Source: Desulfomicrobium macestii | GTDB taxonomy: Bacteria > Desulfobacterota > Desulfovibrionia > Desulfovibrionales > Desulfomicrobiaceae | Direction of reading: 5' to 3' | DNA length: 34,785 nucleotides | NCBI RefSeq assembly: GCF_014873765.1 | Contig: NZ_JADBGG010000037.1 | Coordinates: 1 to 34,785 of the forward strand | In this document: one piece after another, positions 17,842 to 26,299 of the stretch | How positions within the stretch are numbered: the stretch's first letter is position 1 | Layout of the letters: each line of letters opens with the position of its first letter | Notes under the pieces: model-generated | What the model was told of the DNA's origin: nothing | The model's database searches: none | Seen by the model: the letters and a program-made list of their open reading frames with translations, nothing else | Made by a program: the position numbers and the translations under genes

Positions 17842-18762
17842 TTATCTCAAGAACCCCTGTATAATCCGGTTAACCGCCGCATCATAATCAAGCCCGAGGC
17901 TCATAAGCTTCATCAGCTGGTCGTTGGCGATTTTACCGATAGACGCTTCATGCGTCATTTCAGCATCCGGGTGCAGTGCGCGCAGGGCCGGGATCGTTTG
18001 ATTGCTGCCATTGTCCATGATGATGGCATCGCATTCTATATGACCATAGCATTTGGCAAATGCCGTCAGGTTGACATAAAAATCCTGGCTGGAATTGCCT
18101 TTTATAACGGAACGGGAAACGATATTCGTCTTGCTGTCAGTTCCGACCAGTTCAACTTCATTTCTGGATTCGGCCACCTGGTCGCCGTCGGTCATTACCC
18201 GTTCGGTGATGAGCAGCACGCTTCCCGCCCCGATTTTGGCTTCATTGAAGCGCTTGGCTTCATCCACCCCGCCCAGCTGCGTCAGCTCCATTTCCACTTG
18301 GGCGTTTTCCGCCATATAAACTTTTGTGGTAGGATTTAAAATTCGTCGACCCGTACCCTCACCAAGGGCGATATGCTTTTCCACATATTTTACTTTTGCA
18401 CCCGCCTTGATCTGAAATTCATGGATACCGGAATGGCCTTCGGATTCCTTGCCCCCGCAATGAATGCCGCACCCGGCAATAATGGTCACATCCGCTCCTT
18501 CCCCGACAATAAATGTATTGTAGACCGTATCATGAAGTCCTGCCTGGGATAATATAACAGGAATATGAACGGACTCATTCACCGTTCCAGGCTTTATATC
18601 AATGATAATACCATCACCTTTTTCGTTTGTTTCGATATTGATATTGGCGGAGACCTCGCGGCCCAGAAGCTTACCGTTTTTTCGAATATTATAAGCGCCT
18701 TTGGGAATTCCTTCGAGTTCAGCAACTTCCTTTAATACCCTTCTATCGATAGCATTGAGCAT
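17842..18762 (-). CDS. SufB/SufD-like Fe-S assembly scaffold (minimal SmsB type)
   Basis: 306 aa, about two thirds of the length of classical SufB. It retains the beta-helix core (VHIPVILSQAGLHDTVYNTF, GADVTIIAGCGIHCGG, NIVSRSVIKGNSSQDFYVNL, YGHIECDAIIMDN) and the C-terminal PDAEMTHEASIGKIANDQLM element that binds SufC. With SufC it forms an ATP-driven cytosolic Fe-S assembly complex. This two-gene form without SufD/SufS/SufU is the SMS (minimal SUF) system known from archaea and anaerobes. Its start lies inside sufC (20-bp overlap) and uses the AAGGAG found there. Base composition is clearly lower in GC than the neighbours, which suggests horizontal origin. Confidence 0.9.
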   Translation of the reverse strand: MLNAIDRRVLKEVAELEGIPKGAYNIRKNGKLLGREVSANINIETNEKGDGIIIDIKPGTVNESVHIPVILSQAGLHDTVYNTFIVGEGADVTIIAGCGIHCGGKESEGHSGIHEFQIKAGAKVKYVEKHIALGEGTGRRILNPTTKVYMAENAQVEMELTQLGGVDEAKRFNEAKIGAGSVLLITERVMTDGDQVAESRNEVELVGTDSKTNIVSRSVIKGNSSQDFYVNLTAFAKCYGHIECDAIIMDNGSNQTIPALRALHPDAEMTHEASIGKIANDQLMKLMSLGLDYDAAVNRIIQGFLR

Positions 18763-19507
18763 TATCTTCTCCTTGACACAATTCATTGAACTTACAGACA
18801 CTCGAATCCTCAAGTATCGATACCGCACCAGCAAGATCACCGGAATAACCGATTTTTCCGTCTTTGATCAACAAAAGCGTATCGGCGGCTTCAAGAAATG
18901 CTTTGTTGTGGCTCACCACAATAGTGGTTGTTTTGTTTTCTTTCTGTTCGCGTTTGAGCAACTCCACCATTGGACCGATGGTCCAGAGATCAATGCCGGT
19001 GTCTGGCTCATCATAGATTGCCACTTTTGGATTTTTAGCGATTACCGTGGCCAGTTCGATTTTTTTGATTTCCCCGCCAGACAGCTTGCTATCCACACGC
19101 TTGTCCAGAAACTCCAGAGAGCAGACGCCCACCCGGGAAATGATCTCAATGAGTTTATCTTCGTCATCAGAGCCTGCGGCAATCGATAGCAGATCCCGAA
19201 AAGTCGTTCCCTTGAATCGGGCCGGATGCTGAAATCCATAAACGATGCCTGCTTTGGACCGTTCATGAATGGGAAGCTTGGTGATATCGGACCCGTTGAA
19301 AATTATCTTTCCGGACGTGAGTTCATTGATCCCCATGATCAGCTTGGCCAGGGTGGTTTTGCCCGACCCGTTGGGTCCGGTTATGGCGTAGAATCCGCCA
19401 GCTTCAAACGTAAAACTCAAATCATGGATGATGGTCCGACCAGACGGACTTTGGGCGTCGACATCTGATTCCGGGACTCTGTACGTAATGTTTTTTAATT
19501 CCAACAT
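18743..19507 (-). CDS. SufC-like ABC ATPase of the minimal Fe-S assembly system (SmsC)
   Basis: 254 aa, cytosolic. Walker A GPNGSGKT is at 44-51, the signature LSGGE at 142-146 and Walker B VAIYDEPDTGID at 162-173, followed by the SHN switch histidine (VVSHNKAFLEAADTLLLI). The GIVYGFQHPARFKGTTF Q-loop region and the DEPDTGID form are typical of SufC rather than transport ATPases. It pairs with the overlapping SufB-like gene. The ribosome site is weak, and there is a 236-bp gap to the upstream sodB, so it probably has its own promoter. Confidence 0.9.
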   Translation of the reverse strand: MLELKNITYRVPESDVDAQSPSGRTIIHDLSFTFEAGGFYAITGPNGSGKTTLAKLIMGINELTSGKIIFNGSDITKLPIHERSKAGIVYGFQHPARFKGTTFRDLLSIAAGSDDEDKLIEIISRVGVCSLEFLDKRVDSKLSGGEIKKIELATVIAKNPKVAIYDEPDTGIDLWTIGPMVELLKREQKENKTTTIVVSHNKAFLEAADTLLLIKDGKIGYSGDLAGAVSILEDSSVCKFNELCQGEDNAQCYR

Positions 19508-19743
19508 GGCTGCACGCTTTCACTTAAATTTTTGGTTTCTGATTTCAATTCATAATCACATCCACTCATATAATTTGCATCGACCACATCGCTCGCCAAC
19601 GATGATTCGCGCTGGTTTCGAATGACTTGCGAATTCAGCCTGCGTCGCAAACTTGAAAGACAGGCAGCTTGACGCTCGGAAATTCCTGACGGCAAGCGCC
19701 TGTCCGCCACATCATCTGGATCAACGCACAACCGTTTCAACGG

Positions 19744-20367
19744 TCAGCAGCCGAGATTTTCCGCCGCAAAATCCCAATTGATCAACGTGTCCAGAACAGC
19801 CTTGACGTAGTCCGCGCGTCGGTTCTGGTAATCCAGATAGTAGGCGTGCTCCCACACGTCGATGGTCAGCAGCGGCTTCATGCTCATGGTCATGGGCACC
19901 TCCGCGTTTGCGGTCTTCACAACCTTGAGCATGTCGCTGTCCAGCACAAGCCATACCCACCCACTGCCGAACTGCGCCCCGGCCGCGGTCACCAGTTCTT
20001 TCTTGCAGGCGTCGAGAGAACCGAAGGATACCTCGATCTTCTTCTGCAACACACTGGCAGGCTCACCACCACCCTTTGGCCTCAGGCTTTGCCAGTAGAA
20101 GGCGTGGTTCCATGCTTGCGCCGCGTTATTGAAGATGGCGGTTTTATCGCTCTTGCCTTCTGTCTCGCTTATGATCTTCTCCAGGGTCATGTCCGCATAC
20201 TGCGTTTCGGCCACTAGCTTTTTCAGGTTGTCGACGTAGCCCTTGTGATGCTTGCCGTAATGAAAACCGATCGTCTTCGCGGAAATCACGGGCTCCAACG
20301 CGTTTTCCGCATAGGGCAGAAAAGGCAAAACCTGCGGGGATTCACGATTCAAGATGTCATTGCTCAT
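19744..20367 (-). CDS. sodB: Iron superoxide dismutase
   Basis: 207 aa, no signal peptide, cytosolic. The metal ligands are H36 ([10 protein letters not shown]), H88 ([11 protein letters not shown]), D170 and H174 ([11 protein letters not shown]). The FGSGWVWLV and [11 protein letters not shown] contexts and QNRRADYV favour the Fe-type over the Mn-type. It dismutates superoxide to O2 and H2O2. GGGAGAA lies 7 bp before the ATG. The N-terminus is about 8 residues longer than E. coli SodB. It is next to an Fe-S assembly pair in the same direction, a sensible oxygen-stress grouping. Confidence 0.96.
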   Translation of the reverse strand: MSNDILNRESPQVLPFLPYAENALEPVISAKTIGFHYGKHHKGYVDNLKKLVAETQYADMTLEKIISETEGKSDKTAIFNNAAQAWNHAFYWQSLRPKGGGEPASVLQKKIEVSFGSLDACKKELVTAAGAQFGSGWVWLVLDSDMLKVVKTANAEVPMTMSMKPLLTIDVWEHAYYLDYQNRRADYVKAVLDTLINWDFAAENLGC

Positions 20368-21075
20368 AATTATTTCTCCCTTGCTGCTGTCGATGGCCGT
20401 CGGGTTTCATGCATGCCGAAGACCACGTGTTGGTTCATCAACCCGCCTCGTCTCATGCATAAGCCCGAACAGATTTTCTCCTGTCCCACTGCCGAGCCTG
20501 TGCGACGGCGAGAAAAATCTCAAGATCGTTGGCGTTTAAGTATCCAGCATCTTTCCCTTCATACCCGCCAAAACAATTATCACTCGCCATCGCATTGCCC
20601 TCTATTGCTTCAACCCATGAAAATCCCATGCGATAACTCAATGTATTTTTTCAGAGTATGCACTGTTATCATGAACACGATGCAAAGTTGAGCTTTTTCT
20701 TTACCAGAAGATCATATCGCAAAGTGCGTGCCGAATAGGCAATATGAGAGTCTCTGTCTGCAACAGACCGAATCCATGGCGAAAATGCGGAAGAAAAAAT
20801 GACGGCGCGTGGGATTAACCGTCAACGAAATCCTCGATATGTAATGGCTACGCGGAATATCACGGATTTTTCATGGCATGAGCCTATGTGGTGCCGGGGA
20901 CCAAGAGAGGGACACCAGGCTCATATTCAAGAGAGGAGGACGAGGGTCAGGAAATGTTGAGGGACACTTTTCTGGGGAAACTCCAGAACCTTGAATTCCA
21001 TGCGCAGAGGTCTGGGCATGGAATCAGGACGACAGGATTATTCAAGATTCAAGATCGGACCCCGCTCCCCTGGGA
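20368..21075. other. Long intergenic region between sodB and aapP
   Basis: About 700 bp with no reading frame I trust. The first 100-200 bp should contain the sodB promoter (minus strand). Near 20905-20985 there are repeated GGGACAC motifs and purine-rich stretches, then repeat copy C at 21041, so the right half looks like accumulated short mobile or repeat sequence. Confidence 0.6.
21041..21070 (+). repeat. Dispersed repeat copy C
   Basis: TTCAAGATTCAAGATCGGAC followed by CCCGCTCCCC. It ends only 5 bp from the stop codon of aapP and marks the boundary between the SOD/Suf and aap modules. Confidence 0.9.
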
Positions 21076-21822
21076 TCAGTGGTGCAGGATCTGGCTGAGG
21101 AACTGTCTGGTGCGGTCGTAGCGGGGATTGGAGAAAAATTCCTCCGGGGAATTCTGTTCCACGATCTCGCCGCCGTCCATGAATATGATGCGGTCGGCCA
21201 CGGTCCGGGCGAAGCCCATTTCATGGGTCACGCACACCATGGTCATGTTTTCCTCGGCCAGGGAGACCATGACGTCGAGAACCTCCTTGATCATTTCCGG
21301 GTCCAGGGCTGATGTGGGCTCGTCGAAAAGCAGGATGTTCGGGTTCATGCACAGTGCCCGGGCAATGGCCACGCGCTGCTGCTGGCCGCCCGAAAGCTGG
21401 CCTGGATACTTGGCCGCCTGCTCGGCGATGCGCACCCGCTCCAGGAAATGCATGGCCGTGGCTTCGGCCTCTCTTCTGGGCATCTTCCGTACCCAGATAG
21501 GAGCCAGGGTGAGGTTCTCCAATACTGTCATGTGCGGGAACAGATTGAAATTCTGGAACACCATGCCCACCTCTCGGCGGATTTTCTCCAGCCCTTTGAC
21601 GTTGCCGGTCAGCTCGGTGCCGTCAACGATGATGGTCCCTTCCTGGTGGCGTTCCAGCCGGTTCATGCACCGGATAAGGGTGGATTTGCCGGACCCGGAC
21701 GGGCCGCAGATGACGATTCGCTCGCCCCTGCGCACTTCGAGGTCGATATTCTTGAGGACGTGGAAGTCGCCGTACCACTTGTTCAGGCCCTTCACGTCGA
21801 TGATGGTTTCGCTGGAAGTCAT
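21076..21822 (-). CDS. aapP: General L-amino acid ABC transporter ATPase
   Basis: 248 aa. Walker A GPSGSGKS is at 40-47, the signature [15 protein letters not shown] and Walker [16 protein letters not shown], with [20 protein letters not shown]. This is the polar amino-acid transporter ATPase group (GlnQ/AapP). It powers uptake with the two permeases encoded just upstream (8-bp gap to aapM). The start at 21822 removes an upstream in-frame extension to 21900 that is antisense-free but overlaps aapM. Last gene of the aapJQMP operon; no terminator is visible before repeat copy C. Confidence 0.95.
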   Translation of the reverse strand: MTSSETIIDVKGLNKWYGDFHVLKNIDLEVRRGERIVICGPSGSGKSTLIRCMNRLERHQEGTIIVDGTELTGNVKGLEKIRREVGMVFQNFNLFPHMTVLENLTLAPIWVRKMPRREAEATAMHFLERVRIAEQAAKYPGQLSGGQQQRVAIARALCMNPNILLFDEPTSALDPEMIKEVLDVMVSLAEENMTMVCVTHEMGFARTVADRIIFMDGGEIVEQNSPEEFFSNPRYDRTRQFLSQILHH

Positions 21823-21830
21823 AAAGAACC

Positions 21831-22922
21831 TTACCTTTTGGTTTGGGGGCCGCGCTTTTCGAGGCTGCGGCCGTATCGGCTCATGCCGAAGCAGATGCAC
21901 CAGTAGATCACGGCGCAGAAGACATAGCCCTCGACCTCATGGCCAAGCCAGTTCTGGTCCTGGGAGGCGGCCTTGACCATGCCGAGAAAGTCCAGAAGCC
22001 CCACGATGATGACCAGGGATGTGTCCTTGAACAGGGCTATGCAACGCCCTATCAGGGACGGAAGCACGTAGCGCAGGGCCTGGGGAAGGACCACGAAGAG
22101 GGTGATCATCCAGCGGGACAAACCGAGGGCCTTGGCCGCGTCGAGTTGGCCGCTCGGCACCGCTTGCAGACCGCCGCGGACCACCTCGGCGATATAGGCC
22201 GACGAAAAGAGGATGATGCCCACCTGGACTCGCAGCAGATTGTTGATCTGGAGGTTCACGGGCAGAAACAGCGGCATCATCACCGAGGCCATGAACAGGA
22301 TGGTGATGAGCGGCACGCCCCGGATGAGTTCGATGAAACCAATGCAGATGGAGCTGATGCCGACCATCCGGGACTGCCGCCCCAGGGCCAGGAGGATGCC
22401 GAAAGGCACCGAGAACAGGATGCCCACCGCGGCCAGGCCCAGTGAGAGCATGAGCCCGCCCCACATGGACTGGTCCACCTCGGCCAGACCGGCGCCGCCA
22501 CCCACAAGCCACACGGCGGCCACGAAGAGCACGGGCCAGGCTCCGGCCAGTACGCGCTTGCCGAACCGTCCGCTGACCGTGGCCGCGATCACGCCGGCGA
22601 ACAGGATGGCCGCCGCCAGGGGGCGCCAGATCAACTCCGGCGGGTAGGTGCCGATCAGCATGACCCGCGCCTTGTCCGCGATAAAAGCCCAGCACGCGCC
22701 CGAGCCGTCGCACGCATCGGGTCCGCCGGACCACACGGCGTTGGTGAAAGCCCAGGAAATCAGAGGCGGGATGGTCTTGGCCAGAACCAGCACGGCCAGC
22801 ACCGTGAGCACGGAGTTGATCCAGCCCGAAAAGAGATTGGTCCGCAACCACAGGAGCACGCCCGAGGCGGCAACGGGCGGCGGAGCGTCGGGCGAAGGGA
22901 TGAAGGTCTTGAGTTCGTTCAT
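21831..22922 (-). CDS. aapM: General L-amino acid ABC transporter permease AapM
   Basis: 363 aa, inner membrane. Long N-terminal membrane region with [16 protein letters not shown], a cysteine-bearing periplasmic loop characteristic of AapM. The C-terminal BPD-transporter core has [38 protein letters not shown] and the EAA-type loop [20 protein letters not shown]. The frame runs open upstream into aapQ. The start at 22922 gives the normal MNEL beginning and a 4-bp ATGA overlap with aapQ. Confidence 0.94.
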   Translation of the reverse strand: MNELKTFIPSPDAPPPVAASGVLLWLRTNLFSGWINSVLTVLAVLVLAKTIPPLISWAFTNAVWSGGPDACDGSGACWAFIADKARVMLIGTYPPELIWRPLAAAILFAGVIAATVSGRFGKRVLAGAWPVLFVAAVWLVGGGAGLAEVDQSMWGGLMLSLGLAAVGILFSVPFGILLALGRQSRMVGISSICIGFIELIRGVPLITILFMASVMMPLFLPVNLQINNLLRVQVGIILFSSAYIAEVVRGGLQAVPSGQLDAAKALGLSRWMITLFVVLPQALRYVLPSLIGRCIALFKDTSLVIIVGLLDFLGMVKAASQDQNWLGHEVEGYVFCAVIYWCICFGMSRYGRSLEKRGPQTKR

Positions 22923-24070
22923 CGTTCCACCAGCTGCACCTTGGCGTTGAACCAGTTCATGACCAGGGAGACTATCAGGTTGATGGTCAGATAGACCGCC
23001 ATCCACATGCCGATGATCTCGATGGCCTGGTCGTTCTGGCCGATGATGGTCCCGCCGATGGAAACCATGTCCGGATACCCGATGGCCACTGCCAGGGAGC
23101 TGTTCTTGATCAGACTGGTGTAATCGTTGGTGGTGGCGGGGATGCAGACACGCAGGGTCTGGGGCAGGATTACCTTGCGCATGATCGGTCCAGGGCTGAG
23201 CCCCAGGGCCTTGGCCGCATCCAGCTGTCCCGCGTCCACGGACTGAATGCCGCTGCGCACATTCTCGCCAATGAAGGCGGCGGTATACAGGACCAGGCCG
23301 ATGAGCAGGGCGGAAAATTCGGGCCGCAGCACCATGCCGCCCTTGAAATTGAACCCGCTGAGCACAGGCACGTCGAATTCGAGCGGTTGCCCTGTGAGGA
23401 AATACGCGGCAGCGGGAAGCCCGAGGATCAGCCCGAGGGACATCCACCCCGAATGCAGGCCACGACCGGTTTCATCGCGCATCCGCCTGGACACCCGCAC
23501 CAGGGCCACCGAGGCCGCAATGGCCACGACCAGGGCCAGGATCACCCAGCCCATGCCATCCTGGAACAGCGGGCGGGGAACATACACGCCCCGGTTGTTG
23601 ATAAAGATGTCGCCGAAGGGAACCAGGCTCATGCGCGGGGACGGCAGGAAGGCCAGCAGCGTGGAGTAGCAGAAGAACAGGGTCAGCAGCAGCGGGACGT
23701 TTCTGAGCACCTCCACGTACACGGCGGCCAGGTGGGACACCAGCCAGTTGCCTGATACGCGGGCCACGCCGACGATGACCCCGAGGACCGTGGCCAGCAC
23801 GATGGACAGGGCGGACACGAACAGGGTGTTCAGGATGCCCATGGCAAAGGCCCGGCCGTAGGAGGCTGCGGGGGTGTAGGGCAGCAGGCTGTCGTTGATG
23901 GGCAGGCCGCCCTCCACGGACAGGAATCCGAAGCCCGAGGCGATGTTGCGCGCCTCCAGGTTGGCCTGGGTGTTGTGGAACAGTTGCAGGGCCACGTAGA
24001 TGATTGCTCCGACCACCAGGACCTGGGTCAGAAGAGCGGGCAACTGTTCTTTCAGTTTGGACGTATTCAA
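22919..24070 (-). CDS. aapQ: General L-amino acid ABC transporter permease AapQ
   Basis: About 383 aa from a TTG start. Several membrane helices precede the permease core ([59 protein letters not shown]). FINNRGVYVPRP is a family landmark of AapQ. The frame stays open to a GTG at 24112, but that codon lies inside the stem of the aapJ/aapQ hairpin. The TTG at 24070 has AAAAGGAAG about 10 bp upstream and gives the expected MNTSKLKEQ beginning, so it is preferred. Coupled to aapM. Confidence 0.9.
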   Translation of the reverse strand: MNTSKLKEQLPALLTQVLVVGAIIYVALQLFHNTQANLEARNIASGFGFLSVEGGLPINDSLLPYTPAASYGRAFAMGILNTLFVSALSIVLATVLGVIVGVARVSGNWLVSHLAAVYVEVLRNVPLLLTLFFCYSTLLAFLPSPRMSLVPFGDIFINNRGVYVPRPLFQDGMGWVILALVVAIAASVALVRVSRRMRDETGRGLHSGWMSLGLILGLPAAAYFLTGQPLEFDVPVLSGFNFKGGMVLRPEFSALLIGLVLYTAAFIGENVRSGIQSVDAGQLDAAKALGLSPGPIMRKVILPQTLRVCIPATTNDYTSLIKNSSLAVAIGYPDMVSIGGTIIGQNDQAIEIIGMWMAVYLTINLIVSLVMNWFNAKVQLVER

Positions 24071-24106
24071 GACTGCTGGCTTCCTTTTGGGGGAGTGAAC
24101 AAAAGA

Positions 24107-24137
24107 CCGCACCGGCCGATTGTCCCGGCCGGTGCGG
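24107..24137 (-). terminator. Stem-loop attenuator between aapJ and aapQ
   Basis: A perfect 11-bp stem (CCGCACCGGCC / GGCCGGTGCGG) has a 9-nt loop. On the minus strand it is followed by TCTTTTGTT. It is placed right after the binding-protein gene. Such structures commonly let some transcripts stop after the binding protein so that it is made in excess over the permeases. Confidence 0.75.
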
Positions 24138-24164
24138 CGTGCGGATTTCTTTCGGTTCGGCCCG

Positions 24165-25181
24165 CTAGCGGATGGGCATGGCGTAGATCAACCCGCCCTT
24201 GTTCCACAGGTTGTTGTAGCCGCGTGGGATATTCAGGGCGCTCTTGGGGCCGAAGTTGCGGTCGTACATCTCGCCGTAGTTGCCCACGGCCTGGATGGCC
24301 CGGACGAGCCAGTCGTTGTCCAGATCGAGGAAGGAGCCGGTGTCGCCGGTGGCGCCGAGCATGCGCTGGATCAGCGGGTCGGTGGAGGAAGCCTTCATCT
24401 CCAGGACGTTGGCCTGGGTGATGCCTTTTTCCTCGGCTTCGATGAGGCCGAAGAGAATCCAGGTGACCAGATCCTTCCACTGCTGGTCGCCATGACGGAC
24501 GAAGGGAGCAAGAGGTTCCTTGGAAAAGACCTCGGGCAGGATGATGTGCTCATCGGCATTGGCGGCACCAGCCCGCAGGGATGCCAGCTGGCTGACGTCG
24601 GTGGTGAAGGCGTCGGTACGACCGGCCACATAGGCGTTGAAGGCCTCTTTCTTGGACTCGAAGACGACGGTTTCCAGCTTGATGCCATTGGCGCGGGCAA
24701 AGTCGGCCACGTTCAGCTCGGAGGTAGTGCCGGAAACCACGGCCACGGAGCCGCCGTCAAGGTCAAGGGCCTTTTCCACGCCCAGGCTCTTCTTCACCAT
24801 GAACCCCTGGCCATCATAAAACAGGACCGCGGTGAAATCCACGCCCTGCTTGCAGTCGCGCTTCATGGTCCAGGTGGTACCACGGGACAGGTCCACCTGT
24901 CCGGAGGATACGGCCACGATCTTCTGCTTGGAAGCCAGAGGAACGAACTTGATGGCTTCGGGGTCCTTCAGCACGGCAGCGGCCACGGCGCGGCCCATGT
25001 CCACGTCGAAACCGGCCCAGCGGCCGTTGGAATCCGGCGCGGAGAAACCGGCCACGCCTTCGCTGACACCCAGAATGAGCTGGCCGTCCTTCTGCACCTT
25101 TTCCAGAGTGCCTGCCATGGCTCCAGTGCCCACGAAAGCAAGCATGACCACTGCCAGAAACAGTTTGCCTATAGTTTTCAT
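24165..25181 (-). CDS. aapJ: General L-amino acid-binding periplasmic protein
   Basis: 338 aa. The signal peptide MKTIGKLFLAVVMLAFVGTG is cut after AMA (near residue 23). The solute-binding protein family 3 domain shows LILGVSEGVAGFSAPDSNGR, WAGFDVDMGRAVAAAVL, SGTTSELNVADFARANGI and the late NYGEMYDRNFG and IPRGYNNLWNKGGLIYAMP motifs. These are diagnostic of AapJ/BztA. It captures broad-specificity L-amino acids and hands them to AapQM. AAGGAGAGAGG directly before the ATG is a strong ribosome site. It is the first gene of the operon. Confidence 0.96.
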   Translation of the reverse strand: MKTIGKLFLAVVMLAFVGTGAMAGTLEKVQKDGQLILGVSEGVAGFSAPDSNGRWAGFDVDMGRAVAAAVLKDPEAIKFVPLASKQKIVAVSSGQVDLSRGTTWTMKRDCKQGVDFTAVLFYDGQGFMVKKSLGVEKALDLDGGSVAVVSGTTSELNVADFARANGIKLETVVFESKKEAFNAYVAGRTDAFTTDVSQLASLRAGAANADEHIILPEVFSKEPLAPFVRHGDQQWKDLVTWILFGLIEAEEKGITQANVLEMKASSTDPLIQRMLGATGDTGSFLDLDNDWLVRAIQAVGNYGEMYDRNFGPKSALNIPRGYNNLWNKGGLIYAMPIR

Positions 25182-25222
25182 CCTCTCTCCTTGGATAATG
25201 CGACCGATTTGGAGTTGGCCAC

Positions 25223-25244
25223 AATGTTACGGGAATGTTACAGA
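25223..25244 (-). promoter_or_regulatory. Phased direct repeat in the aap promoter region
   Basis: On the minus strand GTAACATT occurs twice exactly 11 bp apart, as CTGTAACATTCCCGTAACAT. Two half-sites one helical turn apart resemble response-regulator boxes such as Pho boxes (CTGTCAT repeated every 11 bp). It lies about 45-60 bp upstream of the aapJ start, where an activator or repressor would act. The regulator is not known. Confidence 0.35.
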
Positions 25245-25453
25245 GGTCTTGCAAACATGTGACTGGGTGTCAATGAAGTGCGCGATAAAATTACGAGAAG
25301 TCCAAGCGTCCCCCACGAGTGTCATTCCCGCCTTCAAGGGGATGACGTGTTTTCAGAGGATGGGAATTTTTCGAAAGGAAAGACGACTTTTGCAAGAAGC
25401 GAAGAGGCAAGAGACCAGGGACCTGGCCACTTGGAAATGAAAACCCGAGATGG

Positions 25454-25472
25454 ATCAAGATTCAAGATCCGA
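25454..25472 (+). repeat. Dispersed repeat copy D
   Basis: ATCAAGATTCAAGATCCGA; the core is intact and the C-rich tail is degraded. It sits between the aap operon and the accessory region that starts with the deaminase. Confidence 0.85.
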
Positions 25473-25609
25473 CGCAAGACACAAGAAGGAAATCACACAA
25501 AGCGGAACGGGTCAGCTTCGATTCCGATCAGGACAAACGCCCCTTCTGCTTTCAGGATCGGCGTTGATATCAGGGCGTATTTTTGTCCTGCACTCCCCGG
25601 AGCGGACGC

Positions 25610-26227
25610 TCAGTCCACCCCGAGCCGGGCATTATAGACAAACGACTGGCTGGTGGCGAATTCCCGGTAGGCTTCCAGGGCTTCCGTCCGCAGGACATCC
25701 TCCACCACTTCTATTCCGCGCCGTGACAGCTCGGCACGCCAGTCGGGGTGCACCGGACCTTCGTCAAAACCGGTGATCTCCTCAAGTTCGGGGCCCTCGC
25801 CCGCAATCACCAGCGAGCGGACGCCCGACCACAGCACCGCTCCAAAACACATGGCGCAGGGCCGCCAGTTTACCACCAACTGATGAGCAGGCAGCTCGGG
25901 GGCGCCCAGGTCGTAGACTCCTAGCAGCTTCTGCGCCAGGGAAATAGCCATGACCTCCGCATGCGCCGAGGAACACAGAAAGGGCATCACCCGGTTGACT
26001 CCGATCACCACGAGTCTGCCCGAGACCCGTTCAAAGATGCCCGCCGCAAAGGGCCCTCCGGTGCTGTTCTGAAAATTCCGGCGCGAAAATTCTATAACCG
26101 CCGCCATCCGCTCCTCCACGCTCACGAGGTGTTTCGGCAGGGCATTAAGTTCCTCGACGGCCCAGTCCGGCAGATCCAGGGAAAAGCTGGTATTGGCGCG
26201 GTTGTAGGCGTTCTGCGTATTCGACAT
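25610..26227 (-). CDS. CMP/dCMP-type nucleoside or base deaminase
   Basis: 205 aa. The zinc-deaminase signature is complete: HAE at 89-91 (zinc His and catalytic Glu) and PCAMC at 123-127 (two zinc Cys). A tail ends SQSFVYNARLGVD. The layout resembles guanine deaminase or other free-base/nucleoside deaminases more than TadA, because the HAE is preceded by a long N-terminal part and the C-terminus is extended by 60 residues. AAGGAG lies 7 bp before the ATG. It is likely cytosolic purine or pyrimidine salvage; the exact substrate cannot be read. It is 72 bp downstream of hipA in the same direction. Confidence 0.88.
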   Translation of the reverse strand: MSNTQNAYNRANTSFSLDLPDWAVEELNALPKHLVSVEERMAAVIEFSRRNFQNSTGGPFAAGIFERVSGRLVVIGVNRVMPFLCSSAHAEVMAISLAQKLLGVYDLGAPELPAHQLVVNWRPCAMCFGAVLWSGVRSLVIAGEGPELEEITGFDEGPVHPDWRAELSRRGIEVVEDVLRTEALEAYREFATSQSFVYNARLGVD

Positions 26228-26299
26228 GTCTCACTCCTTCTCACTCTTCATTGATGCGGACCAAGGCGAAATTTCAGCGGACGCCCTGTGCAGCGAGTT

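Larger units (their letters stand above)
25182..25609. other. Intergenic region upstream of aapJ
   Basis: About 430 bp. It holds the aap promoter region (25190-25260), an imperfect palindrome GTCATTCCC...GGGGATGAC at 25321-25346 and repeat copy D. No gene is supported. Confidence 0.6.

Noticed and set aside
22923-23447. Upstream extension of aapM (175 codons)
   Set aside because: Overlaps aapQ in another frame; the ATG at 22922 matches AapM and overlaps the aapQ stop by 4 bp.
25321-25346. Palindrome GTCATTCCC...GGGGATGAC as a gene terminator for the minus-strand deaminase
   Set aside because: It is too far (over 260 bp) from the stop and has no T tract; it resembles a common genomic palindrome.
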